Assembly: GCF_001429165.1 (NCBI RefSeq)
Contig: NZ_LMIR01000003.1
Coordinates: forward strand, 186,001-250,000
Reading direction: 5' to 3'
DNA from: Agromyces sp. Root81
GTDB taxonomy: Bacteria > Actinomycetota > Actinomycetes > Actinomycetales > Microbacteriaceae
Length of the DNA: 64,000 bases
Of this stretch, positions 1-7,325 are shown piece after piece (the first letter of the stretch is position 1; each line of letters begins with the position of its first letter). The position numbers and the translations under genes were made by a program. Under the pieces are notes generated by a model, which was given only the letters and a program-made list of their open reading frames with translations, did no database searches and was not told the DNA's origin.

Positions 1-1
1 G

Positions 2-256
2 ATCGCCGATCGCCTCTCCGCGAACCTCGAGCACGCGCTCGGCCGGCTCGTGCCGATCGTGCAGCGCGGCATCGACGGCGGCGAGCTCCGCGCGGGTGTC
101 GACGCCCAACAGGTTGTGCTCGAACTCCTCGCCCTCAACGAGGGCATCCGCAACCAGTGGGTGACGCTGCCCGATCGCATCGACTACGTCGCCGTCTTCT
201 CCGCAGCGGCAGCCGGGTTGTACGAGCGCGTGTCGGGGCATCCGCTCGTCGCCTGA
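2..256 (+). CDS. TetR-type regulator, C-terminal part (5' end outside window)
   Basis: The frame is open from base 2 to the stop at 254-256, giving 84 residues with no start inside the window. The helical segment with a VLELLALNEGIRNQWV stretch and an ending rich in Ala and Tyr looks like the effector/dimerisation domain at the end of TetR repressors. The DNA-binding part is missing, so the family call rests on the C-terminus alone. It converges on the DUF4097 gene and is separated from it by a strong hairpin. Target genes cannot be inferred from this window. Confidence 0.6.
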   Translation: MADRLSANLEHALGRLVPIVQRGIDGGELRAGVDAQQVVLELLALNEGIRNQWVTLPDRIDYVAVFSAAAAGLYERVSGHPLVA

Positions 257-280
257 CGACGGCGGAGAGATCCGCCAGGA

Positions 281-328
281 ACGACGAAGCCGCCGGCACC
301 CCGCTGAGGGGCGCCGGCGGCTCGTCGT
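281..328. terminator. Bidirectional hairpin terminator
   Basis: The arms at 281-297 and 313-328 pair over the 10-bp core AGCCGCCGGC/GCCGGCGGCT. They then continue through ACGACG/CGTCGT with one bulged base, around a 15-base loop. It lies between two converging genes, which fits a shared terminator. There is no clear T tract on either side. Confidence 0.7.
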
Positions 329-346
329 GACCAGCGGAGAACGGGC

Positions 347-1018
347 TCAGAGGCTCCGCGCCTCGATGTCGCCGTACGCGGTGGTCGCCGTGATGGCGAG
401 CTCGGCGTCGGCGCCCTTGGTGTTGTTGAGCGAGTTCTGCACGCGGCCGTAGGTGGTGCCTGCGTCGAGGGTGGCGGATGCCCCGCGCACGGCGCCGACC
501 GACAGGTTGCCGGCCTGCGCGCTCAGCACGACCGAGCCGCGCACGGCCTCGGCGATGCGGATGTCGCCCTTCTGGGTGCTGATGTCGGCCGGACCGTTGA
601 GGCGGCCGACCACGACGTCGCCGGCGAGGGCGGAGAGTCGAACGCTCGCCGCCTCGTCGATCTTGATCGTGCCGTTGGCGCCCTCGAACGCGACGTCGCC
701 GAGGCGACCGACTCCGCGGAACTCGGCGGCGGCCGCCTTCGCCTCCACGCGGGAGCCGGCGGGCAGCTGCACCGTGACCTCGACGGATCCCGACGGGCCG
801 AGGATCTGGTTGCCCGAGGGGGTCGCGATGCGCAGCACGCCGTCGCGGTAGTCGACCGTGGTCTCCTCGGCCATCTTCACGTCGCGGCTCTTCGAGGCGT
901 TGGCGGGGCGGATCTCGACCGCGGTGTCGGCCCGGTCGGCGGCGATGACCTGCACGCGGCCGGCCGAGATGTCGAGCACGGCGGCGATCGGGGCGGGGGT
1001 GTCGAACTTCTGCATCAT
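347..1018 (-). CDS. DUF4097-family beta-strand repeat protein
   Basis: This 223-residue protein has no signal peptide. It is built from short repeated beta strands in which small and charged residues alternate (for example GDIRIAEAVRGSVVLSAQAG). That pattern is typical of the DUF4097/DUF4098 'adhesin-like' beta-solenoid family. The biochemical role of the family is unknown; members often sit beside a regulator or a membrane stress gene. The start at 1018 is chosen because AAAGGA lies nine bases upstream; a second ATG follows directly at 1015. It is divergent from the double-HTH regulator at 1259, with shared palindromes between them, so the regulator very probably controls it. Confidence 0.8.
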   Translation of the reverse strand: MMQKFDTPAPIAAVLDISAGRVQVIAADRADTAVEIRPANASKSRDVKMAEETTVDYRDGVLRIATPSGNQILGPSGSVEVTVQLPAGSRVEAKAAAAEFRGVGRLGDVAFEGANGTIKIDEAASVRLSALAGDVVVGRLNGPADISTQKGDIRIAEAVRGSVVLSAQAGNLSVGAVRGASATLDAGTTYGRVQNSLNNTKGADAELAITATTAYGDIEARSL

Positions 1019-1032
1019 GATGATGATTCCTT

Positions 1033-1060
1033 TTCAGTCGGTGTTGCTTCAGTCGGTGTT
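1033..1060. repeat. 13-bp tandem repeat in the DUF4097 leader
   Basis: TTCAGTCGGTGTT occurs at 1033-1045 and again at 1048-1060, a period of 15 bases. It lies just upstream of the DUF4097 start codon. It may be a recent slippage duplication or paired binding sites. Confidence 0.75.
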
Positions 1061-1108
1061 TCTGATGTTGGTAACGCTACGTTGCGTTCACGAATTGCAC
1101 AACACTGG

Positions 1109-1205
1109 AATTGCAATTGCTCGATGAAATCCCTGTTGAGATACGGTAAATCGTTGCAACGGTGCAGAATCTAATGCAATGTTCATCGCCCGTATCGTTG
1201 CAATG
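1109..1205. promoter_or_regulatory. Three evenly spaced TTGCAA palindromes, probable operators
   Basis: AATTGCAATT (1109-1118) and CGTTGCAACG (1152-1161) are perfect 10-bp palindromes. CGTTGCAATG (1196-1205) matches the second at nine of ten bases. Their centres are 43 and 44 bases apart, close to four helical turns, so dimers bound at each would lie on the same face of the DNA. They occupy the divergent promoter region between the DUF4097 gene and the double-HTH regulator. The likely ligand is that regulator, but this is inference. Confidence 0.65.
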
Positions 1206-1258
1206 GATAGGGAACGAACGCCATACTGGAGCAAACCCGTCGACGAAGGAAGGCCGAT

Positions 1259-2026
1259 ATGCCGGGAGGCAGACTCACCCAGCACGAACGCCAGCAGATC
1301 TCGCTCGGCCTGGCCGACGACCTCGCGTACGCGGAGATCGCCAGGCGCCTCGACCGCCCGACCTCGACGATCACCCGCGAGGTGATGCGCAACGGCGGCC
1401 CGGCCGCCTACCGTGCGGATCTCGCACAGCGGGCGACGGAGCGTCGCACCCACCAGCGCAAGCCGACGGCACCGCGCGGCCAGCAGGCGCCCCCGCAGGC
1501 CCACGGCCGCAATGCGGAGGCCGTGCACGAGTACGAGGAGGCGTTCATCACGATCCTCATGCAGTCGGGGCTCCCCCGTATGGCGGCCTCGGTGCTGACC
1601 TGCCTCTACACCTCCGACGCCGGCAGCCTGAACGCGGCGGAGCTCGTGCAGCGGCTCCAGGTCAGCCCGGCCTCGGTCTCCAAGGCGGTCGCGCTGCTCG
1701 AGAACGTTGGCCTCGTTCGCCGGGTCGTCGAGGCGGGCCGCCGGGAGCGCTACTCCGCCGACAACGACGCCTGGTACCAGTCGATGCTCGCGGCAGCGCG
1801 CTCCAACGCCGAGCTCGCCGAGACCGCCCGGCGCGGCGTCAACGTGTTCGGACGCGACACCCCGGCCGGCAACCGGCTCCAGAACATGGCCCGCTTCGTG
1901 GACTTCGTCGCCGAGAGCATCGCCCGCGCGGCGGAACAGGCCAGGGACATCCTCTCGACGATGCCCGCCCCCTCGCAGGAGCCGACCGCGCGCGGCGGCG
2001 CCGAGTCACCCGGCGCATCGAGCTGA
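1259..2026 (+). CDS. Double-HTH regulator: IS30-type HTH fused to a MarR-like winged helix
   Basis: This is a 255-residue cytoplasmic protein. Residues about 5-48 (LTQHERQQISLGLADDL, then IARRLDRPTSTITREV) match the helix-turn-helix found at the N-terminus of IS30-family transposases. A basic, Pro/Gln-rich linker follows. Residues about 100-170 form a GbsR/MarR-like winged helix (LVQRLQVSPASVSKAVALLE), then a helical tail that probably dimerises. No transposase catalytic domain is present, so it should act as a transcription factor rather than as mobile DNA. The start has AAGGAAGG seven bases upstream. It is divergent from the DUF4097 gene, and three TTGCAA palindromes lie between them. Confidence 0.75.
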   Translation: MPGGRLTQHERQQISLGLADDLAYAEIARRLDRPTSTITREVMRNGGPAAYRADLAQRATERRTHQRKPTAPRGQQAPPQAHGRNAEAVHEYEEAFITILMQSGLPRMAASVLTCLYTSDAGSLNAAELVQRLQVSPASVSKAVALLENVGLVRRVVEAGRRERYSADNDAWYQSMLAAARSNAELAETARRGVNVFGRDTPAGNRLQNMARFVDFVAESIARAAEQARDILSTMPAPSQEPTARGGAESPGASS

Positions 2027-2150
2027 CGCTGCACACGCCGTGGTTCGCGCTCGAACCGCACGATGCCCCGGCGCTCGTCTACCGGGCGCCCCGCTGCCGT
2101 TCTTCCGCGGGCGGGTCCGCACCTCGGTATACCCGGCCAATGGTTTCGGG

Positions 2151-2588
2151 TCAGGTCCGCTTGCGTCTCGCGATCTCGTCGGAGAGCTGCTGCACATGGG
2201 CGGGGTCCGCGTCCCGGGCAAGGGCGACGTAGTGGTCCATGACGGCCGGCCGGTAGCGCACGGGCATCGTCTGTCCTGGGGCGAGTCGGGTGAGCTCGGT
2301 GATCGTGAGGGTTTCGTCTGCGATTCCGCGGAACGTGATGCCGTCGGCGGTCTCCACGTCGAACATCATGATCAAGCGGGGGTTGCTGTTGAGCTCTCGC
2401 CAGTCGACGAGTACACCGAGCGCAAGCGCCCCCGTGCGCAGTTCCGCATTGCTCCTGCCTGCAGGGTGGACGCCCGGGAAGTCGGGCCCGACGCCGAGCG
2501 ATTCCCGACTCAGGTCGGGCCTGATCTGCTCCATCAGATCCTCGAGCTTGAGCTTCTTCGTCTTCTTCTTCGAACCGAAACCGAACAT
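2151..2588 (-). CDS. Small soluble protein of unknown function
   Basis: This 145-residue protein begins with a very basic stretch (KKKTKKLK) followed by a mixed alpha/beta body and a basic C-terminal helix. I do not recognise the family. The ATG at 2588 has GGAGGGG five bases upstream, a strong ribosome binding site. The lack of a signal peptide or membrane segment suggests a cytoplasmic location. It is flanked by non-coding stretches of 124 and about 240 bases in which I see nothing distinct, so it is probably transcribed alone. Confidence 0.65.
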   Translation of the reverse strand: MFGFGSKKKTKKLKLEDLMEQIRPDLSRESLGVGPDFPGVHPAGRSNAELRTGALALGVLVDWRELNSNPRLIMMFDVETADGITFRGIADETLTITELTRLAPGQTMPVRYRPAVMDHYVALARDADPAHVQQLSDEIARRKRT

Positions 2589-2827
2589 CCTGACCCCTCC
2601 ATCTCACCGATGCCGGAATCTCGGCCTGGCGCTTCGTCGTCGCCGCGATTGTACGTCACGGCCATGCCCGACCACCGTCGCATCGCCCCGTCCCGATGGG
2701 GTCGCCGTCTGCGGTCGCGGACGGGCTCGGTCGGTGCACCTGTCTGTCGGACGAGCCACGTCCGCACGCCGACAGGAGGACCAAGCCGTGATCGATGTCG
2801 TACTTCGGTACCGCTTCTCGCCTCGAC

Positions 2828-3310
2828 TCAGCCGCGGGCGTTCTCGAGGTGCGGCGCCCCGTGGCTCAGCACCTTCACCACGAGGTTGTGCCGGGCGAGC
2901 GTTCGGATCGTGCGCGTGACCTCGTCGCGGTCCTGGCCGAGTGCGCGCTCGTTGGCCACCACGAGCACGTCGCCGGCCCGCAGGGTGCCGAACAGGCGGC
3001 CGAGCCGCTGCTCCCAGGTCTCGGGCGCCTCGGCGGCCGGGTGCTTGAAGTCGAGGATCGCGACGCCGAAGTCGGCGAGGTCGTTCCGCTGCTCCACGAC
3101 CGAGGGCATGTCGTCGCGCGCGACGACGAGCCCGACGAGGCGTGCACCCTCGGGGCGCGCCTTCCACCAGTCGTGGTTGCGCTGCAGCTCCTCGAAGCAC
3201 TCGGGGCAGCCGAGGGCGTGGTGCCCGGGGCCGTGCGGCGCAGGCGCGGCATCCGGCGCCGACGTCGCCGGCGATGCATCCGTCGTCGAATCTGATCTCT
3301 GCGCACCCAT
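2828..3310 (-). CDS. Degenerate serine-recombinase (resolvase N-terminal) domain protein
   Basis: This 160-residue protein starts with a Pro/Ala/Ser-rich, His-containing tail and a CPEC motif (residues 35-38). Residues about 57-150 follow the resolvase catalytic-domain layout, ending in RAGDVLVVANERALGQD and a helix-strand pair (TIRTLARHNLVVKVL). Active resolvases have a nucleophilic Ser after the first strand and a conserved RLDRLGR-type arginine motif. Here the first position reads VVARDD and the second ANERALGQD, so the catalytic residues are missing. There is no C-terminal DNA-binding domain. It is probably not a working recombinase. ATG 3310 is preferred because AAAAGGGG lies just upstream; an ATG at 3367 is also in frame. 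Confidence 0.55.
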   Translation of the reverse strand: MGAQRSDSTTDASPATSAPDAAPAPHGPGHHALGCPECFEELQRNHDWWKARPEGARLVGLVVARDDMPSVVEQRNDLADFGVAILDFKHPAAEAPETWEQRLGRLFGTLRAGDVLVVANERALGQDRDEVTRTIRTLARHNLVVKVLSHGAPHLENARG

Positions 3311-3397
3311 ATGCCGCACCCCTTTTGCCTCGACTCCCATTCTCGCGGTGATCGGCGCTGGGCGCACGTCGCCGAGCCCTGCAGCTGCCCCGCAGCC

Positions 3398-3856
3398 TCA
3401 GCGGCCGGTCGGCGTGAGGCGGATGACCGGGATCTGCCGGTCCGTGATGCGCTCGTACCTGGCGAACCCCCGCGCCTGCGCGGTGATCCACCGCCACGCG
3501 GCTTCGCGCTCGGCGCCGTGCAGCTGCTCGGGCGTGACGTCGATGCGCTGCCCCGCGAACTCGATGCGCACCCGGTCGGGGTGGGCGGCGAGGTTGTAGT
3601 ACCAGGAGGGGTTCCGGGGGGCGCCATCCGCCGACGCCACGATCAGCCGAGTGCCGTCATCCGCGAGGAAGCAGCGCACGGGAGTCATCCGCTCGATGCC
3701 GGTCCGCTTGCCGATCGTGACCAGCACGAGCTTGTCGCCGCGCCGGGCGCCCTTCCGGCGGATGCTCTCCACCATGCGCTGATTGCCCCACCGCTCGAGC
3801 CGGCTGCGTCCCGGCTGGCGGGCCCCTCTCGTGCCGTTCCGCGTATCGAAGCTCAT
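3398..3856 (-). CDS. Deazaflavin (F420)-dependent nitroreductase family protein
   Basis: At 152 residues, this protein has the usual size and pattern of the DUF385/Ddn family: a basic N-terminus, VTIGKRTGIERMTPVRCFLADDGTR and the SWYYNLAAHPDRVRIEF block. Characterised relatives bind F420 or act as small FMN/F420-type reductases; the substrate here is unknown. The start overlaps the stop of the response-regulator gene by four bases (ATGA), so it is translated as the third gene of a sensor-regulator operon. That suggests it is co-expressed with, or responds with, the two-component system. A second family member lies at 40723-41172. Confidence 0.8.
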   Translation of the reverse strand: MSFDTRNGTRGARQPGRSRLERWGNQRMVESIRRKGARRGDKLVLVTIGKRTGIERMTPVRCFLADDGTRLIVASADGAPRNPSWYYNLAAHPDRVRIEFAGQRIDVTPEQLHGAEREAAWRWITAQARGFARYERITDRQIPVIRLTPTGR

Positions 3857-4545
3857 GTCGACGCCTCCGTGCCGTCGCTCTGCAGGAACGCGAGCACCGC
3901 GGCGACCCGCCGGTGCACGCCCGTCTCAGGCAGTCGCAGTTTCGTGAAGATCGCGTTCACGTGCTTCTCGACCGTCGAGGTCGACAGGAAGAGCGCCTGC
4001 TCGATGCCCGCGTTCGTCTTGCCCGCCGCCATCTCGCGCAGCACGTCGAGCTCGCGCGGCGACAGCGTGGCGAGCGGACTCGACGCCCCGGCGGCGCTCC
4101 GACGGCGCACGAGCGTGTCGACGATCTGCGGGTCGATCACCGAACCGCCGACCCGTACCTCGTGCAGGGCGTGCACGAGGTCCTCGAGGTCGCCGATGCG
4201 GTCCTTCAGCAGGTAGCCGAGGCCCGCCGAGCCGTCGGCGAACAGCGCGAGGGCGTAGCTTTCGTCGGCATGCTGCGAGAGCACGACCACCCCGGTCGAC
4301 GGCGACGAGGCGCGAATCGCGTGCGCCGCCTCGATGCCCTCCATGTGGTGACCCGGCGGCATGCGGATGTCGGTGAGCACCGCGTGCGGCGCGAGCCGGC
4401 GCACCGCGTCGAGCAGTTCGGTGCCGTTGCCGACCGCGGCGACCACGTCGACCTCGCCCGAGTCCTCGAGCAGGCGCCGCACACCCTCGCGTACGAGGTA
4501 GTTGTCCTCGGCGATCACGACGCGCAGCACGCCAGGGTCATCCAA
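3853..4545 (-). CDS. NarL/LuxR-type response regulator
   Basis: This 230-residue protein has a receiver domain (residues about 7-130) with the acidic pair ED at 13-14, phospho-acceptor Asp59 in VLTDIRMPPG and Lys in LLKDR. A LuxR-type helix-turn-helix follows at about 160-220 (LSPRELDVLREMAAGKTNAGIEQALFLS). It should be phosphorylated by the kinase encoded just upstream, whose gene overlaps it by eight bases. It then overlaps the deazaflavin-type oxidoreductase gene by four bases, forming a three-gene operon. The target promoters are not evident. Confidence 0.9.
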   Translation of the reverse strand: MDDPGVLRVVIAEDNYLVREGVRRLLEDSGEVDVVAAVGNGTELLDAVRRLAPHAVLTDIRMPPGHHMEGIEAAHAIRASSPSTGVVVLSQHADESYALALFADGSAGLGYLLKDRIGDLEDLVHALHEVRVGGSVIDPQIVDTLVRRRSAAGASSPLATLSPRELDVLREMAAGKTNAGIEQALFLSTSTVEKHVNAIFTKLRLPETGVHRRVAAVLAFLQSDGTEAST

Positions 4546-6634
4546 CTGGCGCCTCCTCCCGAGCGGATGCCGCGGGGCCCACGCCGTCGAGCGGCAGCTC
4601 GACGAGCACGACCGTGCCCGACGGCTCGTTCGGCGAGACGTGCACCGTGCCCCGCAGCGCGGCGACCCGGTCGCGGATGTTCGCGAGGCCGCCGTGCGAG
4701 CCCGAGGCGGCCGGGCCGATGCCGCATCCGTCGTCGCTGATCGCGATGCGCAGGTGCCCGTCGCTGCGCACGAGCCCGACCGATGCGTGCGTCGCGTTCG
4801 CGTGCTTCGCGGTGTTCGCGAGCGCCTCGCGCACCACGTAGTAGGCGGTCGTCTCGACGTCGTCGGGGAACCGCTCGGCCCGCACCCGGTCGTTCGCCTC
4901 GACCGTGAGCGGAATGGGGAACCGCGCGACGCCCGATTCGACGGCGGCCACGAGCCCGTTGTCGCTCAGCACGGGCGGGTGGATACCCCGGGCGAGCTCG
5001 CGCAGGTCGGTGAGCGTCTCTCGGGCCTGGTCCTGCAGCTCCTCGAGCTCCGCCGCAGTGAGCTCGCCGCGCTGCAGCCGGTTGCGGGCGAGACGGAGCC
5101 CCGCGATCTGGGCCACGACGTCCTGCTGAATCCCGTCGTGCAGGTCGCGCTCGAGGCGCCGGCGCTCGTCGTCCTGCACGGCGACGAGCCGCTCGCGCGA
5201 GGCGGTCAGCTCGTCGAGCTGCTCGGCCAGCTGCGCCGTCAGCAGCACGTTTGCGACGGATGCCGCGGCCTGGCCCGCCACTGTGCGCAGCATCGTGCGC
5301 TCGGCGTCGGTGTACTCGCCGCGATGCCGGTGCCCGAGCTCGATGCGCCCGAGCGTCTCGTCGCCGTGCAGCAGATCGCACGACTCGACGGGTTCGGGCT
5401 CGTCGCCGTCGACGCCGGACACGTCGGCCGCAGCGCCTGCGACTCCCATGGGCACCGCAGCGAGCGCTCCATCACGCGACGCGATGCGGATGCGCACCCA
5501 CGAGGCGTCGAGCCCCTCGCGCACCGCCTCGGCGAGTCGGTTGAGCAGTTCCCGCGGCTCGCCTGCGCGCTCGAGCTGCGCGCCGAGTTCGCTGAGCATG
5601 GTCAGCTGGCGTTCTCGGTCGCCGAACACGGCGCGGTGGATCCAACGCTGCATCCACGTGCGCACCGGCAGCAGTGCCACGGCGGCCATCGTCGTGATGA
5701 GGATCGCGGGAACGACGCGGAGCCGGTCGGAGAGCAGCACCGCCGGCATCGCGACACCCGCCGCGTACACGACCGTGATGAGCAGGTTCGACGAACGCGC
5801 CACCATGCGTCCCCGATCGTCGGGCGCGATGTCGAACGCCCCGGACCGGAAGATGCCGTGCACGGCCGCGACCGGCAGCGCGAGGAGCGACCCGTAGACG
5901 AACACCTCGATGAGCCAGTTTCCGGGCAGGAACGTCCACAGCACGAAGGCCACCAGGGCCAACGCGACCGTCAGGCCCATCACCCGCGTGCGGGCCCGCA
6001 CCTCGGGGGTGCCGAAGATCGCACGGGAGCCGAGCACCGCCACCCCGAGCGCGGCGGCCACCCACGCCTGCACCACGAGCAGCTCCACCACCGGCGCCGC
6101 CCACTCGAGCCACGGCACCGCGAACGGGTTGGTGATCGCATCGCCGCTGATGCCGATGTACTGCGACATCACGACGTGCGGCGTCGTGAGGAGCGTGAGC
6201 GGCCCGACGAGCAGCGGAGTCCAGAGGAACGCGACGGCAACGCGCTGCCACCGGTGCTCGACCACCCCGGTCGGGAACGTCGCGAACACGACCAGCAGCG
6301 CCGAGGTCGCGGCGGCATCGGCGGTGAGGCCGATCACGTTGAAGAGCGGGAACCACGGCTCGACCATGATCTCGATGTTGCGCGCCACGAACGTCTCGTA
6401 CGCCGACCCGACGAGCATCGCCGTGGAGGCGAGGGCGACGAGCACGGCGGTGCGCGACGACGACACGGTGAGCAGCCACATGCCGAGCACGAACAGCGGC
6501 AGCGCGCCGAGCAGCGGCCAGGCGAGTCCGTGATCGGCGTCGCCCTCGATGAAGCCCCGAACGACGACGAGGTACACCAGCGCCGCGACCCCGATCGGGC
6601 CGAGCGTCGCAAGGCACACCCACCTGCGGACCAC
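4538..6634 (-). CDS. Membrane sensor histidine kinase (HisKA_3 type)
   Basis: This 698-residue kinase begins with several hydrophobic segments (VCLATLGPIGVAALVYLVVV onward). A GAF-like stretch follows, then the HisKA_3 motif ERDLHDGIQQDV with phospho-acceptor His near residue 499. The C-terminal HATPase part contains VVREALANTAKHA and DDGCGIG. It pairs with the overlapping NarL-type regulator. GTG 6634 is chosen because AGGAGG lies 11 bases upstream and the first membrane helix starts directly after it. An in-frame ATG at 6715 would add 27 residues without a visible ribosome binding site. The signal sensed is unknown. Confidence 0.9.
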   Translation of the reverse strand: MVRRWVCLATLGPIGVAALVYLVVVRGFIEGDADHGLAWPLLGALPLFVLGMWLLTVSSSRTAVLVALASTAMLVGSAYETFVARNIEIMVEPWFPLFNVIGLTADAAATSALLVVFATFPTGVVEHRWQRVAVAFLWTPLLVGPLTLLTTPHVVMSQYIGISGDAITNPFAVPWLEWAAPVVELLVVQAWVAAALGVAVLGSRAIFGTPEVRARTRVMGLTVALALVAFVLWTFLPGNWLIEVFVYGSLLALPVAAVHGIFRSGAFDIAPDDRGRMVARSSNLLITVVYAAGVAMPAVLLSDRLRVVPAILITTMAAVALLPVRTWMQRWIHRAVFGDRERQLTMLSELGAQLERAGEPRELLNRLAEAVREGLDASWVRIRIASRDGALAAVPMGVAGAAADVSGVDGDEPEPVESCDLLHGDETLGRIELGHRHRGEYTDAERTMLRTVAGQAAASVANVLLTAQLAEQLDELTASRERLVAVQDDERRRLERDLHDGIQQDVVAQIAGLRLARNRLQRGELTAAELEELQDQARETLTDLRELARGIHPPVLSDNGLVAAVESGVARFPIPLTVEANDRVRAERFPDDVETTAYYVVREALANTAKHANATHASVGLVRSDGHLRIAISDDGCGIGPAASGSHGGLANIRDRVAALRGTVHVSPNEPSGTVVLVELPLDGVGPAASAREEAPVG

Positions 6635-6833
6635 GATTCCATCGTCCTCCTGTCGGGCGCTTCGCGGGAGAGGGCCTGCCCCGACGTCCCTTAGCAGCTG
6701 GCCCCCATCCGCCATGCCCGCTGGCCGCCATGCGGTGTCCGGTCACCCGCGTTCCGGCGACGCCGCTGCCCCGCGACGGTGGGAGGCGAGCGGATGCCGC
6801 GTCCGACGGCCCGCACGAACAGGGAGGCACATC

Positions 6834-7325
6834 ATGCGCAGGTTCTACTCGGGACTGGCCTGGGCGATCGCCGCAGGCGTCGTCGTGCAGGCGGCCGCCA
6901 TCGCGTTCGCGTTCGGCGGCGTGCTCAACCGCGTGTCGGAGGGCGACGTCATCGACAAGGCGCTGCTCGAGAGCGGCGGGGCCGGCGGCACCGGCGAACT
7001 CGGCTTCTGGATCCACGCGATCGGCGGCGCAGCGATGCTGCCGCTCCTCGCGGCCGTGCTGCTCGTCATCTCCTTCTTCGTGCGGGCGAAGGGCGCGCGC
7101 CTCTGGGCGACGCTCACCCTCGCGCTCATCGTGCTGCAGGTCGTACTCGGATTCTCGCTCACGGACCTGCCCTACCTCGGGCTGATCCACGGCGCGAACG
7201 CGCTCGCCGTGGTCGCAGCCGCCGTCATCGCGGCGATGCGGGTGCGGCGGACGCCGACGCCACCCGCCGAAGCAGGCACCCGCACCGACACCGAGGAGGC
7301 GACCTCGAATGCCGTCTCGGCGTGA
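6834..7325 (+). CDS. Four-helix membrane protein preceding a multicopper oxidase
   Basis: This 163-residue protein has four hydrophobic helices (WAIAAGVVVQAAAIAFAFGG; AMLPLLAAVLLVISFFV; TLTLALIVLQVVLGFSL; ANALAVVAAAVIAAM) and His residues near the third and fourth helices. That layout resembles DUF6220-like or cytochrome-type small membrane proteins, but no definite family is claimed. The ribosome binding site AGGGAGG lies seven bases before the ATG. Its last 17 bases overlap the multicopper oxidase gene in another frame, so the two are translated together. It may therefore serve as membrane or electron partner of that oxidase. Confidence 0.75.
   Translation: MRRFYSGLAWAIAAGVVVQAAAIAFAFGGVLNRVSEGDVIDKALLESGGAGGTGELGFWIHAIGGAAMLPLLAAVLLVISFFVRAKGARLWATLTLALIVLQVVLGFSLTDLPYLGLIHGANALAVVAAAVIAAMRVRRTPTPPAEAGTRTDTEEATSNAVSA

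Noticed and set aside
1259..2026. A possible IS30 transposase
   Set aside because: Only the N-terminal HTH resembles IS30. There is no DDE catalytic domain and there are no inverted repeats at the gene edges, and the rest is a MarR-like regulator.
2828..3310. Evidence of an integrated mobile element (resolvase)
   Set aside because: Catalytic residues are missing, and no other element genes, attachment-site repeats or tRNA lie nearby.
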